In this document: piece after piece, positions 24,685 through 34,038 of the stretch
Position numbering within the stretch: the first letter of the stretch is position 1
How the letters are laid out: every line of letters starts with the position of its first letter
Assembly: GCA_021824575.1 (NCBI GenBank)
Contig: JAKAKJ010000084.1
Location: 1-64,000 of the forward strand
Reading direction: 5' to 3'
DNA from: Chloroflexota bacterium
Lineage (GTDB): Bacteria; Chloroflexota; Anaerolineae; Anaerolineales; Villigracilaceae
Length of the DNA stretch: 64,000 nucleotides
Notes under the pieces: model-generated
What the model was told of the DNA's origin: nothing
The model's input: the letters and a program-made list of their open reading frames with translations, nothing else
Database searches by the model: none
Made by a program: the position numbers and the translations under genes

Positions 24685-25662
24685 TTAATGATTGACTACA
24701 TTCCGCGCGGCCTGGATGTTTCCATGCGGCGCGATGATCGGGACGACACAGCCAGTGCTGAGAATCAATCTGCGCCTGCCGGTTTGTTGGATGGCATCGT
24801 CAGCTTCGCGTTGAACATCCCCAGCATTTTTATAAACCAATGTATCGCGGCTGACGCCTCCGCACAGGACGCCTTTGAATGTCTTTTGCGCTTCGGCCAA
24901 CGATGGCGGCGTTTCGCGGTCGTGCCAATTGATGATATGAACCGGATAATCTTTTGCGATGTTGAAGTAAACATCTTCGCCGTGAAGATGCAGCATGTTG
25001 CACCATAGATTTTCCGCGGCGCCGAGAATTTGCAAATCCATCTCGCGGCTGAAGTGGATAAATTCATCTTCGTTCAACAGGCTTGCTTGCGCGTGTTGGA
25101 CGGCGTAGAAGATTCCATCAATGCCGGTTGAAAGAGCGGCTTCGACAAAACGTTGTGTTGTGGCTGCAATGGTTTGCAGTCCTTTCATCACGGCATCTGG
25201 ATATTTTCGCAGATGGACTAAAAGCGTTTCGCCGCCAGCTAAATTTTTAGCCTGAGACAGCGGATTGAAGATCGTCTGGAGCATCGGCGTATCGGGGCCG
25301 AGGCCAGCGCGGATTTGGCGGAGGCAGGCCAGTTGTCCCGCGAGATGCGGCGCAGTTGGTTCCAACGCAGGCAGACTTTCCCAATCGCGCGGACCCGTGA
25401 TGATGTGTTTTGTGTAGCGCCGCGTCCCTTCGGTGCTTCCCTCCCAAACATCGTCCGCACCCCAATCCTTCAGGCAGAATGATGACGACGGCGTGACTTT
25501 GACGAGGTCAAAATCATAAGCGTGCTGAAAAGCCAATTGCGCGGCAGCCAGCGCGGATGGAGTCTGATCGTCCACAGGAAAATGCCGCCATAAGGCGACT
25601 GGCGTTTGATCCGGCAATTCGCCGGAAAGGCAGGTTTGGATTCGTTCGCGATGATTTGTCAT
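24685..25662 (-). CDS. Uroporphyrinogen decarboxylase-superfamily protein
   Basis: 325 aa from the ATG at 25662, which overlaps the preceding stop as ATGA; the ORF-track start at 25683 is 7 codons upstream. The barrel has URO-D-superfamily features: DFDLVKVTPSSSFCLKDWG, PMLQTIFNPLSQAKNLAGG, HLHGEDVYFNIAKDYPVHI and LCGGVSRDTL. The RQAGRY-type motif of true haem-pathway URO-D near the N-terminus is missing, so a corrinoid- or substrate-methyltransferase-like role, or another C1-type reaction, is more likely than haem synthesis. It is translationally coupled to the glycosyltransferase gene. Confidence 0.75.
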   Translation of the reverse strand: MTNHRERIQTCLSGELPDQTPVALWRHFPVDDQTPSALAAAQLAFQHAYDFDLVKVTPSSSFCLKDWGADDVWEGSTEGTRRYTKHIITGPRDWESLPALEPTAPHLAGQLACLRQIRAGLGPDTPMLQTIFNPLSQAKNLAGGETLLVHLRKYPDAVMKGLQTIAATTQRFVEAALSTGIDGIFYAVQHAQASLLNEDEFIHFSREMDLQILGAAENLWCNMLHLHGEDVYFNIAKDYPVHIINWHDRETPPSLAEAQKTFKGVLCGGVSRDTLVYKNAGDVQREADDAIQQTGRRRLILSTGCVVPIIAPHGNIQAARNVVNH

Positions 25663-27215
25663 GGGATTTTTTTGATCACACAAAATGGAACTCCCACGCG
25701 GCCAACCGTCAAAACGACCGGCGCGTCGCGGAAGGTGCTGCGGTCTTCGTTGGTGCGGGAATTGACAAGAATATAATCGCCGGAATGGATCTGATTAAAG
25801 TTGGTTCGCTCATCCAAAACGTTGATGCCGCTGGCTGCGTACGGCGCGGCAACCTCGGCCTCGCGGTGAACGTATAAGGTCGCCGGGCGCGGCGCAATCT
25901 GATTGAATTCTTCGACGGCTTGTTTATAACAAGTGAGCCAATAATCGGTTTCGTAGGAGCGGAAGACGCCGCGCGTCCCGCCGACAAAGGAATTGTAATA
26001 CGCATATTCGTAGGGATGGAGTTGAATGATTCCGTATGTTCCCGGCGCAAGCATAATTACCGCCAGCGCCGCGTTGATCCATGTCTTGTTAATTTTCTCG
26101 AAGATAAACTCGAATGCGAATCCCGCGAAGATGAAGAGCGGCGGAAGCATAAAGAGGAAATGCCGCATCCCGTCGAAGTTGGGCGGGCGGCGCCAGAGAT
26201 CGTATATAAATGGAATGGCGAACCACGCAAGGATCAATAGTGCTTGCGTTACTTTCTGAAAATCGTTCCTGATCTTTAAGTAGGCTGCGACCAGGCCAAA
26301 AATGAACAAAGGCCAGATGGGTTCTGTAAGTGTGAATACCAAATAAAAGGGTAAATAACGAAGTGGGAGATCGTAGGCGCGATAGCTTTGGCCTGCAAAA
26401 AGCACTTGCAGGGTGGTGGGGTTATCCGACATGAACTGGAAAACTTGAACGAACCGAAGCGGACTTTCCCATAGATAGGGCCACGTGACGATCATTACCA
26501 CAATGGAGAGCAATGTATAAAGAAGCATCCATAGAATTGTTCGACGCGTGGGATGCCGCGTTAGAAAATAAATAACGACGAACAACCCGGCCATTGGTCC
26601 GAGCACGCGGATGGAGGTGGCGATGCCGATAAAAAATGCCGGGAGCAATATCAATAAAAATGTTTTGAATGCAGATCGGTCCTCTGATTCGACCAATTGA
26701 TCCACCATGCGGAAGCCAAGATAAACCGCCCCGGTAAGAAAGACCAGAAAGGGCGAATCCTTCGGATTAATGAACGCGTGTCCCCATAAAAGCGGCTGAA
26801 ATGTAAAAAGCGTGGAGGCCGCGAACGCCGCCCATGGTTGCATGAAGCGTTCGCAGATCTTATAGAGAAAATAAACGCCGAACAGAAAGGTCAGGAAATT
26901 GACCAGGTGCCAGGCGTCGTCGGTATTGACGTGGAAATTTTCGATGAAATAGACCGGCTCGCGTGCCAACAACAAATAAGCCGGGCCGCGATTTTTGTGA
27001 TCGCTTGCGCTGGGGCCATAAGAGTTATTGAGATCAAAATGCCCGCTGAACCAGTTGGCGGGATTGTAAGCGTAGCCAAGCGCGTCAGCGTATTTGTAAA
27101 AAAGCGGTTCATCCCATGTAAAGCCATAATCGCGAAAGATGAACAAACCAATAATAAATGCTGTGATAAGGAGAATAAAAATCGGTCTTTTCAGAAGACC
27201 ATTGGCAAATTTCAT
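25659..27215 (-). CDS. GT-C fold membrane glycosyltransferase (GT39/ArnT-like)
   Basis: 518 aa with about 10-12 membrane spans. The first extracytoplasmic loop contains the acidic motif FRDYGFTWDEPLFY, as in PMT/ArnT-type enzymes that use polyprenyl-phosphate sugars. A soluble C-terminal part follows with YKQAVEEFNQIAPRPATLYV. It probably moves a sugar from a lipid carrier to a lipid, glycan or protein outside the membrane. ATG overlaps the thioesterase stop as ATGA, and its own stop overlaps the URO-D-like start. UXS and GtrA upstream in the same unit support a glycan role. Confidence 0.8.
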   Translation of the reverse strand: MKFANGLLKRPIFILLITAFIIGLFIFRDYGFTWDEPLFYKYADALGYAYNPANWFSGHFDLNNSYGPSASDHKNRGPAYLLLAREPVYFIENFHVNTDDAWHLVNFLTFLFGVYFLYKICERFMQPWAAFAASTLFTFQPLLWGHAFINPKDSPFLVFLTGAVYLGFRMVDQLVESEDRSAFKTFLLILLPAFFIGIATSIRVLGPMAGLFVVIYFLTRHPTRRTILWMLLYTLLSIVVMIVTWPYLWESPLRFVQVFQFMSDNPTTLQVLFAGQSYRAYDLPLRYLPFYLVFTLTEPIWPLFIFGLVAAYLKIRNDFQKVTQALLILAWFAIPFIYDLWRRPPNFDGMRHFLFMLPPLFIFAGFAFEFIFEKINKTWINAALAVIMLAPGTYGIIQLHPYEYAYYNSFVGGTRGVFRSYETDYWLTCYKQAVEEFNQIAPRPATLYVHREAEVAAPYAASGINVLDERTNFNQIHSGDYILVNSRTNEDRSTFRDAPVVLTVGRVGVPFCVIKKIP

Positions 27216-27688
27216 TTTCTTTGACCAAGCCGACGCGATTGACGCTCCTGTGCATCCTGCATTTTATGCTTCTCTTCCTCGGTCTCAGCTTTGAGCGGAG
27301 GGACGGAAGTTGGTTTGCCGTTATCATCGAGCGCGACGTAAACTAAATAAGCTGTGTTGGTATGAGTCCGCTCTCCGGTGAGCGGATTCTCGGCCTGGAC
27401 TTCCACCTGGACTTCCATCGAAGTGTGGCCGGCGTAGGTGACTTCGGCGTTCAGGATGACGAGATCGCTGATCTTGATCGGCTGGCGGAAAACCATCGAG
27501 TCGATGGCGACGGTGACGACGCGCCGCTGTGAATGGCGCATACAAGCCAACGCGCCAGCTTCGTCTACTAATTTCATGATCCAGCCGCCGTGAACGTTGC
27601 CGAGGTTGTTGGCGTGTTCCGGCTGCATGAGTTGTGCGATGGTGATATGCGATGCGTGAATGGGCTTGGCAGGAAGTGTATTTGTCAT
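27212..27688 (-). CDS. Acyl-CoA thioesterase, hotdog fold (YciA-like)
   Basis: 158 aa. The hotdog signature is visible: MQPEHANNLGNVHGGWIMKL followed by DEAGALACMRH, then VVTVAIDSMVFRQPIKISDL. These enzymes hydrolyse acyl-CoA thioesters in the cytoplasm. The last 30 residues are charged and probably disordered. It lies 72 nt downstream of the beta-flower gene and overlaps the glycosyltransferase start by 4 bp. Confidence 0.85.
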   Translation of the reverse strand: MTNTLPAKPIHASHITIAQLMQPEHANNLGNVHGGWIMKLVDEAGALACMRHSQRRVVTVAIDSMVFRQPIKISDLVILNAEVTYAGHTSMEVQVEVQAENPLTGERTHTNTAYLVYVALDDNGKPTSVPPLKAETEEEKHKMQDAQERQSRRLGQRK

Positions 27689-27690
27689 AT

Positions 27691-27757
27691 GGAATGTTCG
27701 ATATTCGATACTCGATATTGGATTTTCCGTTCGATGAACGAATTTCCGATATCGGCT
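27691..27757. repeat. AT-rich intergenic repeat R4, copy 2 (CGATATTCGAT motif)
   Basis: The spacer contains GATATTCGATACTCGATATT and the palindrome CCGATATCGG. The core resembles the palindromes at 9174-9198 and 63471-63525. Confidence 0.5.
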
Positions 27758-27760
27758 TTT

Positions 27761-28126
27761 CTAATCCATATCTTCGCGGAGTTCGCCGATGTCAAGCGGA
27801 TGCAATCGCTCCGGCTCCTCGAGCAGGACATCAATCTGGCCTTGAGTCAACTCGCTCATCATCGGGGCGAGAGGGATGGTTGCGGGCGGATAAATCCTTT
27901 TCGGGGCGGGAGGCGGCTCGAGTCGCGGTTTGAGCGTGGATGTCGCACGCTTGCGAAGGATGCGCGGGTCGTTGGTCAAGTATCCAACGTAGTGTCCAAG
28001 CACGGAGTACACTTCGCGCTTCGGCGTTACCCAGCCGATCCAATCCCCAGTCCGGTTGAATAGGTATGGATATTCGAGGAATACATCGGCATCACCTTTT
28101 GAGTTGTAGATTGGAATGATTGCCAT
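27761..28126 (-). CDS. Small protein with 4-fold beta-flower-like repeats
   Basis: 121 aa. The first 60 residues show short repeated units (IPIYNSKGDADVFLEYPYLF, then GDWIGWV and YSVLGHYVGYL) of a kind reminiscent of small beta-flower domains. A Pro-rich linker (LEPPPAPKRIYPP) follows, then an acidic helix. No enzymatic motif is present. It sits 15 nt after the GtrA stop on the same strand. The fold assignment is tentative. Confidence 0.6.
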   Translation of the reverse strand: MAIIPIYNSKGDADVFLEYPYLFNRTGDWIGWVTPKREVYSVLGHYVGYLTNDPRILRKRATSTLKPRLEPPPAPKRIYPPATIPLAPMMSELTQGQIDVLLEEPERLHPLDIGELREDMD

Positions 28127-28141
28127 GTTCTGTCTCCGCTT

Positions 28142-28600
28142 TCAGTCAACGTCATTATACGTCCAATAGCGGTTGACAAAGAAGTTCCAAAGCATAACAA
28201 TTCCGACCGCGATGGCGAGCGTCAGATTCCTCGCGAGAAATTCGGGGGAAAAGGATGGTAGGAGCCGGGCGCTCGTGAAGAAACTAATGAGCGGCGGTTC
28301 GACAAAATGCAGGATCGGAATGCGAATGGCCACGCCCACCACGTTGACAATGAAGAACATGCCGAGCTGATGATGCAATTGGCGCGATCGCGAGTCCGGA
28401 TACGTCCAGTAACGATTCCAGATAAAGTTGCTGATTACCGCGCAGGTGAACGAGATCGTTCCGGCATAGACGAGTGGCATATCCAGAAAATGGGAGAGCA
28501 GGTTCGCCACGCCGAAGTCAATGACAGCCCCGAACGCGCCGACAACCATGAATTTTAGAAAGCGCGTGCGCTCTGTTGGATTGGTAAGAATTACAGTCAT
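28142..28600 (-). CDS. GtrA-family membrane protein
   Basis: 152 aa, four predicted spans, normal for GtrA-like proteins. Features include [20 protein letters not shown] at the start, the [14 protein letters not shown] repeat, and a second [11 protein letters not shown] near the C-terminus. Family members are thought to help flip or transfer polyprenyl-phosphate sugars. Its ATG overlaps the UXS stop as ATGA. The context (UXS, GT-C enzyme) suggests cell-surface glycan work. Confidence 0.9.
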   Translation of the reverse strand: MTVILTNPTERTRFLKFMVVGAFGAVIDFGVANLLSHFLDMPLVYAGTISFTCAVISNFIWNRYWTYPDSRSRQLHHQLGMFFIVNVVGVAIRIPILHFVEPPLISFFTSARLLPSFSPEFLARNLTLAIAVGIVMLWNFFVNRYWTYNDVD

Positions 28601-29556
28601 GCGATGCCCAGTTTTTGTTTGAAGTACGGAATGGTTTTCCGGAGCCCTTCTTCGAGACTCACTTTCGGTTCCCAGCCGAGAATGGTTTGAGCGCGGGTGA
28701 TATCGGGCTGCCGCCGCTGCGGATCGCGTTCGCTGCGTGCGTTCGGGATGAACGTGATCCCGGCCTTATTGCCAACGATTTTGTTGATCGTCTGGGCAAA
28801 TTGAAACAACGACATTTCAATTGGATTCCCGATGTTGACCGGCAGGTGCTCGTTCGACATCAAAAGCCGAATGATGCCATCAACCAAATCGTCCACGTAG
28901 CAGAATGAGCGCGTCTGCTGGCCGTCGCCGTAGACCGTTAGCGCCTGTCCAAGCAGTGCCTGCTTGAGCAGGTTGGGCAGGGCGCGGCCATCTTCGAGGT
29001 CCATGCGCGGACCGTACGTATTGAAGATGCGGACGATGCGGGTGTCCACGCCGTGCTGGCGGTGGTACGCCATCGTCAACGATTCGGCAAAACGTTTGGC
29101 TTCATCGTAGACGGCGCGTGTCCCGACCGGATCAACATTGCCGGGATAGTTTTCCGCTTGCGGATGAACGAGCGGATCACCATAAATTTCACTGGTCGAG
29201 GCGAGAAGAAAGCGGGCCTTATGCGCCTTTGCGACGCCGAGCGAATTGTGTGTTCCAAGCGCGCCCGCTTTCATGGTTTGAATTGGAAGATTGAAATAGG
29301 CCAAAGGGGATTTTGGATTTGGGCTGGCAGGCGATGCAAGGTGAAGAACAGCGTCCACTTTTTTCTGCACGAATATGTAGTTCGAAACATCATGCTTGTA
29401 GAACGTAAACTTTTCGTTGCCCATCAAATGAGCGATGTTGTCTCGGCTGCCAGTGATGAAATTGTCCAAGCCGATCACCTCATGCCCATCGGCTAATAGC
29501 CGGTCGGTTAGATGCGAGCCGAGAAAACCCGCCGCGCCTGTAATAAGAATTCGCAT
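28597..29556 (-). CDS. UDP-glucuronate decarboxylase (UDP-xylose synthase-like), SDR
   Basis: 319 aa extended SDR. The NAD-binding motif is [35 protein letters not shown] is characteristic of UXS, and the catalytic Tyr-x3-Lys is YDEAKRFAE, with the Ser/Thr in [11 protein letters not shown]. It would turn UDP-glucuronate into UDP-xylose. Substrate specificity within extended SDRs can vary. It is translationally coupled to GtrA. Confidence 0.85.
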   Translation of the reverse strand: MRILITGAAGFLGSHLTDRLLADGHEVIGLDNFITGSRDNIAHLMGNEKFTFYKHDVSNYIFVQKKVDAVLHLASPASPNPKSPLAYFNLPIQTMKAGALGTHNSLGVAKAHKARFLLASTSEIYGDPLVHPQAENYPGNVDPVGTRAVYDEAKRFAESLTMAYHRQHGVDTRIVRIFNTYGPRMDLEDGRALPNLLKQALLGQALTVYGDGQQTRSFCYVDDLVDGIIRLLMSNEHLPVNIGNPIEMSLFQFAQTINKIVGNKAGITFIPNARSERDPQRRQPDITRAQTILGWEPKVSLEEGLRKTIPYFKQKLGIA

Positions 29557-29580
29557 GATTACCTCGTGTAAAAAATTTAC

Positions 29581-29625
29581 CAGAGACGAACAAAGATGAA
29601 CGTTTTGTTCTTATCCGTCTCTGTT
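29581..29625. repeat. Interrupted palindrome upstream of UXS
   Basis: CAGAGACGAACAAA pairs with TTTGTTC...CGTCTCTG through a small interruption. It lies between UXS and the DUF348-G5 lipoprotein gene. Terminator or repeat relic; not clearly related to families R1-R4. Confidence 0.4.
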
Positions 29626-29645
29626 TATCTCCGTGTGTCTCCGGT

Positions 29646-31268
29646 TCATTTCCAGTCAATTGTTGTGATCAAACCGTCGCCAGTAATCTGATATGCCTGA
29701 CCATTGCCGGTATCCACCAGCCAAAGATTGCCCTGATAAACCAGTGCAAGAAAATCTCCGCTTTGCCCCTGGATCGGCTCCGGCGCCCAGACTGGAGTCT
29801 GCGGCTCGATGCCGGTTGAATCGGCGGATGGAAAAACCACGCGTCGATTCGACCCGTCGCGGTCCATCACAACGACACGGTAGCGGCTGGTCTGGCTTTG
29901 ATCCGGGAAGATTGCCTGCAGATACGCAACCTGATAGGCTTTTTCCTGTCCGTTCATGCGTACTGGCGAAGCGGAAGGATAAGCGAACATGCCGACGTTT
30001 TGAGACATGTCAACTGTGAAATTGCTGACCATCGAAGTTGCCTCGAGGTCGAAGTAAGGCGATTCTTCGGGCGTCACCGGCGCAGGTGCGGATGCGTGAT
30101 TGACGAAGTAAATTGTCTTTCCGTCGCCGCCCCATACAATGGAAGGAACCCAGGCCCAATCGCTGTGAGTCTCGAGCGGAGTCACACCCAAAAGCGGCGC
30201 GAGAAAACCGCCATTCTGCATAACAATTCCAATGCCGTCCGGACGCGCATAGGCGATGCGTCCATCGGGCGACATGGCAAACGACATGCCCCACCAGCCG
30301 TACACGCCGCCGCTGTTGGCGTCCATGATTTTTTGCGGTTGTCCGCCGATGTTGACTTTGTAAAGATCATTGTTGGCCTGCCAGCCGGGAGCCGTATTAC
30401 GCGGCTCGACCGTCGAAAAGAAAACTGTTCTCGGCGAGGTTGGCGACCAAGCGGCAAAGTGTACCACGTTTGCCGCGTTCAACCAGATGGGATTCGGTGT
30501 GGATGATTTTGTGCTAACAACCCATAATGTATTGATTTGCTGGTCCGCAGGTTTTTTGGATTTGCGCGTGAAAAGCAGATAACTGCCGTCTGGTGACAGC
30601 GCGAAGATTCTCCCATCGAGGTCCCCGGTGTTAACCAACAAAGTTCGATTCGCGGTGGATGTGTCCATGATCCACGCGTTTCCGCCAGCGAGATATGCGA
30701 TCTTTCCCGGAATGGGAAGCGGCGCGAATGACGATTGCGCGCCGACCATCATAATTTCGGGGACAGGATTCTGCAGGATGACTGTTTTTACAACTGTCTT
30801 GCTGGTTTCGACGCCGTCTTCGAACACGCGTTGATACGTGATTTCTTCCTGCCCATTGACGCCAGCCTGCACGAGTCGCTGCTGGCCCTCGGGCAAAGAT
30901 TCATTTCGGACAACTTGCTGATCGAATGGAATGGTCTGTGTTTCGGTCGTGAATTCGTCTTTGACGCGCGTGAGCCTGATCGAATCGCCGCTGCTCAACA
31001 CAGTGTAAAACGGCGGGTCGGATTTATCGAGATCGCCCGGCGTAATCCCGGCTTGCTGCAAGGCTTGCAGCACTGTGCTGCCGGATGCGACATCGTATTG
31101 CTGGGTTTTTCCATCTGCGGTGATCGTGATGGAAATTTGTGTCCGCCCGGCCTGCGAAAGCTGGCAGCTTGAAAGCAAAATGGCTGAAAGAATTACAAAA
31201 AATGTGAATCGGTAATGGCTTTGAATTCTTCGTGCATTATCCCCGAAAAAGAATGAATTCTTTACCAC
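29646..31268 (-). CDS. Lipoprotein with DUF348-like, G5 and PD40 propeller domains
   Basis: 540 aa from a GTG at 31268; no other start fits before the signal. The signal ends SAILLSSC. Residues about 45-90 form a small ubiquitin-like domain of the YabE/DUF348 kind (ITADGKTQQYDVASGSTVLQ). Residues about 100-170 resemble a G5 domain (QRLVQAGVNGQEEITYQRVF, then TVVKTVILQNPVPEIMMVG). The remainder is a PD40/TolB-like propeller (DGRIFALSPDGSYLLFTR, MSPDGRIAYARPDG). DUF348-G5 pairs are usually fused to wall hydrolase domains in Firmicutes; a propeller here is unusual. It should be anchored on the outer face. A second lipoprotein gene is 14 nt upstream. Confidence 0.75.
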   Translation of the reverse strand: MVKNSFFFGDNARRIQSHYRFTFFVILSAILLSSCQLSQAGRTQISITITADGKTQQYDVASGSTVLQALQQAGITPGDLDKSDPPFYTVLSSGDSIRLTRVKDEFTTETQTIPFDQQVVRNESLPEGQQRLVQAGVNGQEEITYQRVFEDGVETSKTVVKTVILQNPVPEIMMVGAQSSFAPLPIPGKIAYLAGGNAWIMDTSTANRTLLVNTGDLDGRIFALSPDGSYLLFTRKSKKPADQQINTLWVVSTKSSTPNPIWLNAANVVHFAAWSPTSPRTVFFSTVEPRNTAPGWQANNDLYKVNIGGQPQKIMDANSGGVYGWWGMSFAMSPDGRIAYARPDGIGIVMQNGGFLAPLLGVTPLETHSDWAWVPSIVWGGDGKTIYFVNHASAPAPVTPEESPYFDLEATSMVSNFTVDMSQNVGMFAYPSASPVRMNGQEKAYQVAYLQAIFPDQSQTSRYRVVVMDRDGSNRRVVFPSADSTGIEPQTPVWAPEPIQGQSGDFLALVYQGNLWLVDTGNGQAYQITGDGLITTIDWK

Positions 31269-31282
31269 TGGTATAATCCGGG

Positions 31283-31843
31283 CTACTTGACGCGGCCGCT
31301 GACGGTCATCGCGCCGTCAGCGATGGAAATGCTCTCTAGACGGAATCCGGTCGCGGCGGGTCCGAGCGAGCCGGTGTATGCCTGTTGGATCAGCGAACTG
31401 ACCGCGTCGTTGAGTCCCTGCGGGGCCGGAAGCGGTCCAAAGTCGGCTTGTGTAATAGTGATTTGCGGCTGGCCGTTCGCATCCACGCCGACTTGCATCG
31501 TGATGCTGACGTTGGCGGTGAACATTCCTTGTTGTGCCTGCCCAAAGATTTGCATCTGCCCATTTTGCAAAACGACCTGCGGGTTGGTGATGAGCGGATT
31601 GGGCTGTGAGCTCAAGTAATTGGCAAGATAAGACGTGAGCTGGCTTTCCGTGATTTTCAGAGAGATGGTTCCGCTTTGTGCGCCTGCGGTCGCGGCTTGT
31701 TGAACTTGATCATGCAAACTTTGTGCGGCGTCGGTCGAAACCGGAATCGGCGTTGACGGATAAGATGGCCCGCCAACGAAAATCGAACAGGCCAGCGTTG
31801 AAAGCGCCAGCGCAATTGTGGCAATAAAAAAATTTTTCTTCAT
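31283..31843 (-). CDS. Secreted lipoprotein of unknown function
   Basis: 186 aa from the ATG at 31843. The ORF-track start at 31897 reads through a copy of the R3 repeat, so I reject it. The signal ends LSTLAC. The mature part has a repeated beta-like pattern with VVLQNGQMQIFGQAQQGMFT and a C-terminus LESISIADGAMTVSGRVK, vaguely like DUF2993/LmeA-type lipid-binding proteins. That resemblance is weak. It precedes the DUF348-G5-PD40 gene. Confidence 0.65.
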   Translation of the reverse strand: MKKNFFIATIALALSTLACSIFVGGPSYPSTPIPVSTDAAQSLHDQVQQAATAGAQSGTISLKITESQLTSYLANYLSSQPNPLITNPQVVLQNGQMQIFGQAQQGMFTANVSITMQVGVDANGQPQITITQADFGPLPAPQGLNDAVSSLIQQAYTGSLGPAATGFRLESISIADGAMTVSGRVK

Positions 31844-31858
31844 TGTTTCTTCTTCATT

Positions 31859-31976
31859 TATGTCATTGCGAGCGCCGGAGGCGTGTGGCAATCTCATGTT
31901 ATTATGTGGCCGCTTGTTTGAGGCTCAATTGAGATTGCTTCGGTCGCTGTGCTCCATCGCAGCGACATTTGAAATT
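31859..31976. repeat. Palindromic repeat R3, copy 1 (TGTCATTGCGAGC...GCAATCTC)
   Basis: TGTCATTGCGAGCGCCGGAG and GCAATCTCA are opposed by TGAGATTGCTTCGGTCGCTG and CGACAT. The layout matches copies near 51059 and 62429. Confidence 0.7.
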
Positions 31977-31993
31977 CGAGGAGTTATTATAGC

Positions 31994-32551
31994 ATGAGCG
32001 AAAATGAAACCAACGACCTGCCGCTGGCCGTGCAAATCGAGGGATTGCTTTTTGTGGCAGCGGAACCCGTGATGCCCGCGCATCTTGCCGAAGCGTTGGA
32101 TGTTGCGCCTTCGATGATCGAAGCTGCGCTCATCGAATTGGACGCTTCACTCCAGACCCGCGGCCTGCGGCTCCAGCGACATGCCGGGCGCGTGCAATTG
32201 ACCACCGCGCCGCAGCTCGCGGCGACGATCGAGCGGTTCCTCGGCCTCGAAGCGACGACTCATCTCAGCCGCGCCGCGCTCGAGACGTTGGCGATCATCG
32301 CCTATCAGCAGCCGGTGACGCGTCCGCAGATTGATTCGATCCGCGGCGTGAACTCCGACAGCATGTTGAAGAGTCTTTTGAACAAAGGCCTGATCTTTGA
32401 ATCGGGGCGAACCGAAGGACCGGGCAGGCCGATTTTGTATTCCACATCCCCCGAATTTTTACAGCACTTTGGAATCAATTCCATTATGGAATTGCCGCCG
32501 CTGGAGATTGCAGAATCAGATAACCATCATGATGTGATGTTGAAGGGCTAA
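31994..32551 (+). CDS. scpB: Segregation and condensation protein B
   Basis: 185 aa, normal length. Two winged-helix domains: LAVQIEGLLFVAAEPVMPAH, then the TSPEFLQHFGI C-terminal part; SRAALETLAIIAYQQPVTRP and QIDSIRGVNSD are diagnostic. ScpB forms the MukB-like SMC-ScpA complex that condenses the chromosome. GAGGAG is 11 nt upstream. No scpA is adjacent. The stop is followed at once by an ATG that starts a relic of a rluB-like gene. Confidence 0.95.
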   Translation: MSENETNDLPLAVQIEGLLFVAAEPVMPAHLAEALDVAPSMIEAALIELDASLQTRGLRLQRHAGRVQLTTAPQLAATIERFLGLEATTHLSRAALETLAIIAYQQPVTRPQIDSIRGVNSDSMLKSLLNKGLIFESGRTEGPGRPILYSTSPEFLQHFGINSIMELPPLEIAESDNHHDVMLKG

Positions 32552-32599
32552 ATGTCCGAGGAACGTCTATAAATACTTTTAGCTCAAGCTGGCTATGGC
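32552..32599 (+). pseudogene. Relic of the 5' end of a rluB-like gene
   Basis: Right after the scpB stop, ATG TCC GAG GAA CGT CTA TAA... reads MSEERL, stop, ILLAQAGYG. The intact rluB at 34235 begins MPERLQKLLAQAGYG. The block from ACTTTT to TATGGC matches the intact gene at 22 of 25 bases. It lies where rluB is expected in an scpB-rluB operon. The GH10-like gene on the minus strand ends inside it. Confidence 0.65.
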
Positions 32600-34038
32600 A
32601 TTGGGGAAATATAGCCATCGGTTAACCCACGCAGAACAGCGTAAAAAGCTAGTTTCGGTGCTCCGATTTCATCAAAAATGCAAGCCTTTGCGTTCGGTTC
32701 ATTGACTGCGATGTACCATGACCATGGATCTGATTGTCCCCAAAAATTTATTAGTTTGCAGACTTCACTCCGAACGCAAGAACGCACGACTTTTTCATAC
32801 CAATCAGATTGCTGAATCAATTTTCCTTGGTCGTTGCCTTTCATATACGTTTGATTTACATCCAGTTCTGTTATATATACGGGGAGTCCAAAGGAACGCA
32901 TAACGTCTACGGTCTCGTCTACGTTTATTGGTGTGTTTAATGATGGTTCATTTTGCGCCATGTGCATTTGCATTCCCACGGCGTCTATCAGATTATCTTT
33001 CGCAAGAAGCTTCGATATTTGTAGCGTGTATGGGTAATAGGTCCCCTCGTGGCTTTTGCTGTAGTTATATGTTTCGTTGTATATCAATTTCGCGTTGGGC
33101 AACACTTCTCTTGCGTGTCTGTAAATATCAAGCAGATATTCGTCACCGAACATTTTCCACATGGAATAGCCTGGATAGCCGGGATGAATTTCGTTCATAA
33201 TACTGGCGATGGTTATTTTGTCGCCATACTTTTGAGCGATGCTATCTATCGCGTCATTTACGAATTTAACCCCTTCTTCTTTGGACGGAAAAACTTCGTG
33301 CTGTGAAGCGCCCCATCCCAAGTGGAAAAACATTAGTTCATCGAGCTTCTCGTTTGCGATGCGCGACAGGCGATAGTTTGTGTCTCTGTCCATGCTGTTT
33401 GGTGGAACATCTTTGGTGTCATAAGGAATGTTGGCCACGCTGAAATTATCTGTGAACATTCCTGTTTTCTTGTTTAGATCCATTTCCTGTGCGGCATTAA
33501 TTAACGCCCCAACAAGAATATTATGCAAACTGGCAATATCTTTGAGATGTGCTTTGCTCCAGGTATACTGGCCAGTTTCTTGATCTTTCATATAAACGAA
33601 TAACGGGACATTGCCTTCGTTATAGGATGTTTCCGGCAAATCGGTTGTCGTTAGCAAAATAACCATATCCCCATTTTGGGTTTTCACTGCTTTGTAGGTT
33701 AAACTCGCATTTATTTTCTGCGCGCTTATGTCTACTCCGGCCATGTTCAAGGCATGAACATACTGCGGAATAGGTGCATTTGGCTTTTCGAGATTAAACA
33801 AGTCGGGATCAGAGAGACGCGGATCAGGGATATTCTGGCTCTTTAGATCAACAGTCGGTATTGGCGTTGATGTCAATGTAGGCGTAGGTGGAACGGGTGT
33901 AAAAGTTGGTGGAAGGGGCGCGGTTGGATAAGTTGACTTAGACGCGGCCGTTGCCGTCGGGATAACTTTAGCTGCTGGCGCGCACGAAGCCATAAAGAAA
34001 GCGACAAGCAAAACCGGGATGATTTTATTAATTTTCAT
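32593..34038 (-). CDS. GH10-like glycoside hydrolase lipoprotein (xylanase-type)
   Basis: About 481 aa from the ATG at 34038 (AGGTG 3 nt upstream). The signal ends FFMASC and a Thr/Pro-rich linker (about 25-75) follows. The catalytic part shows GH10 features: the acid/base Glu in MNEIHPGYPGYSMW, AREVLPNAKLIYNETYNYSK, and the nucleophile Glu in GLPVYITELDVN. The early GH10 strands are divergent, so activity on xylan is not certain. It is anchored outside the cell. It is AT-rich: one 60-base line I counted is 40% GC, while scpB next door is far higher. It interrupts scpB-rluB, so recent acquisition is likely. Confidence 0.75.
   Translation of the reverse strand: MKINKIIPVLLVAFFMASCAPAAKVIPTATAASKSTYPTAPLPPTFTPVPPTPTLTSTPIPTVDLKSQNIPDPRLSDPDLFNLEKPNAPIPQYVHALNMAGVDISAQKINASLTYKAVKTQNGDMVILLTTTDLPETSYNEGNVPLFVYMKDQETGQYTWSKAHLKDIASLHNILVGALINAAQEMDLNKKTGMFTDNFSVANIPYDTKDVPPNSMDRDTNYRLSRIANEKLDELMFFHLGWGASQHEVFPSKEEGVKFVNDAIDSIAQKYGDKITIASIMNEIHPGYPGYSMWKMFGDEYLLDIYRHAREVLPNAKLIYNETYNYSKSHEGTYYPYTLQISKLLAKDNLIDAVGMQMHMAQNEPSLNTPINVDETVDVMRSFGLPVYITELDVNQTYMKGNDQGKLIQQSDWYEKVVRSCVRSEVCKLINFWGQSDPWSWYIAVNEPNAKACIFDEIGAPKLAFYAVLRGLTDGYISPMP

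Noticed and set aside
24685-25662. hemE assignment
   Set aside because: The N-terminal RQAGRY-type motif of true URO-D is missing.
31844-31897. 18-residue N-terminal extension of the 31283 lipoprotein
   Set aside because: It translates the R3 repeat. The lipoprotein signal fits the start at 31843.
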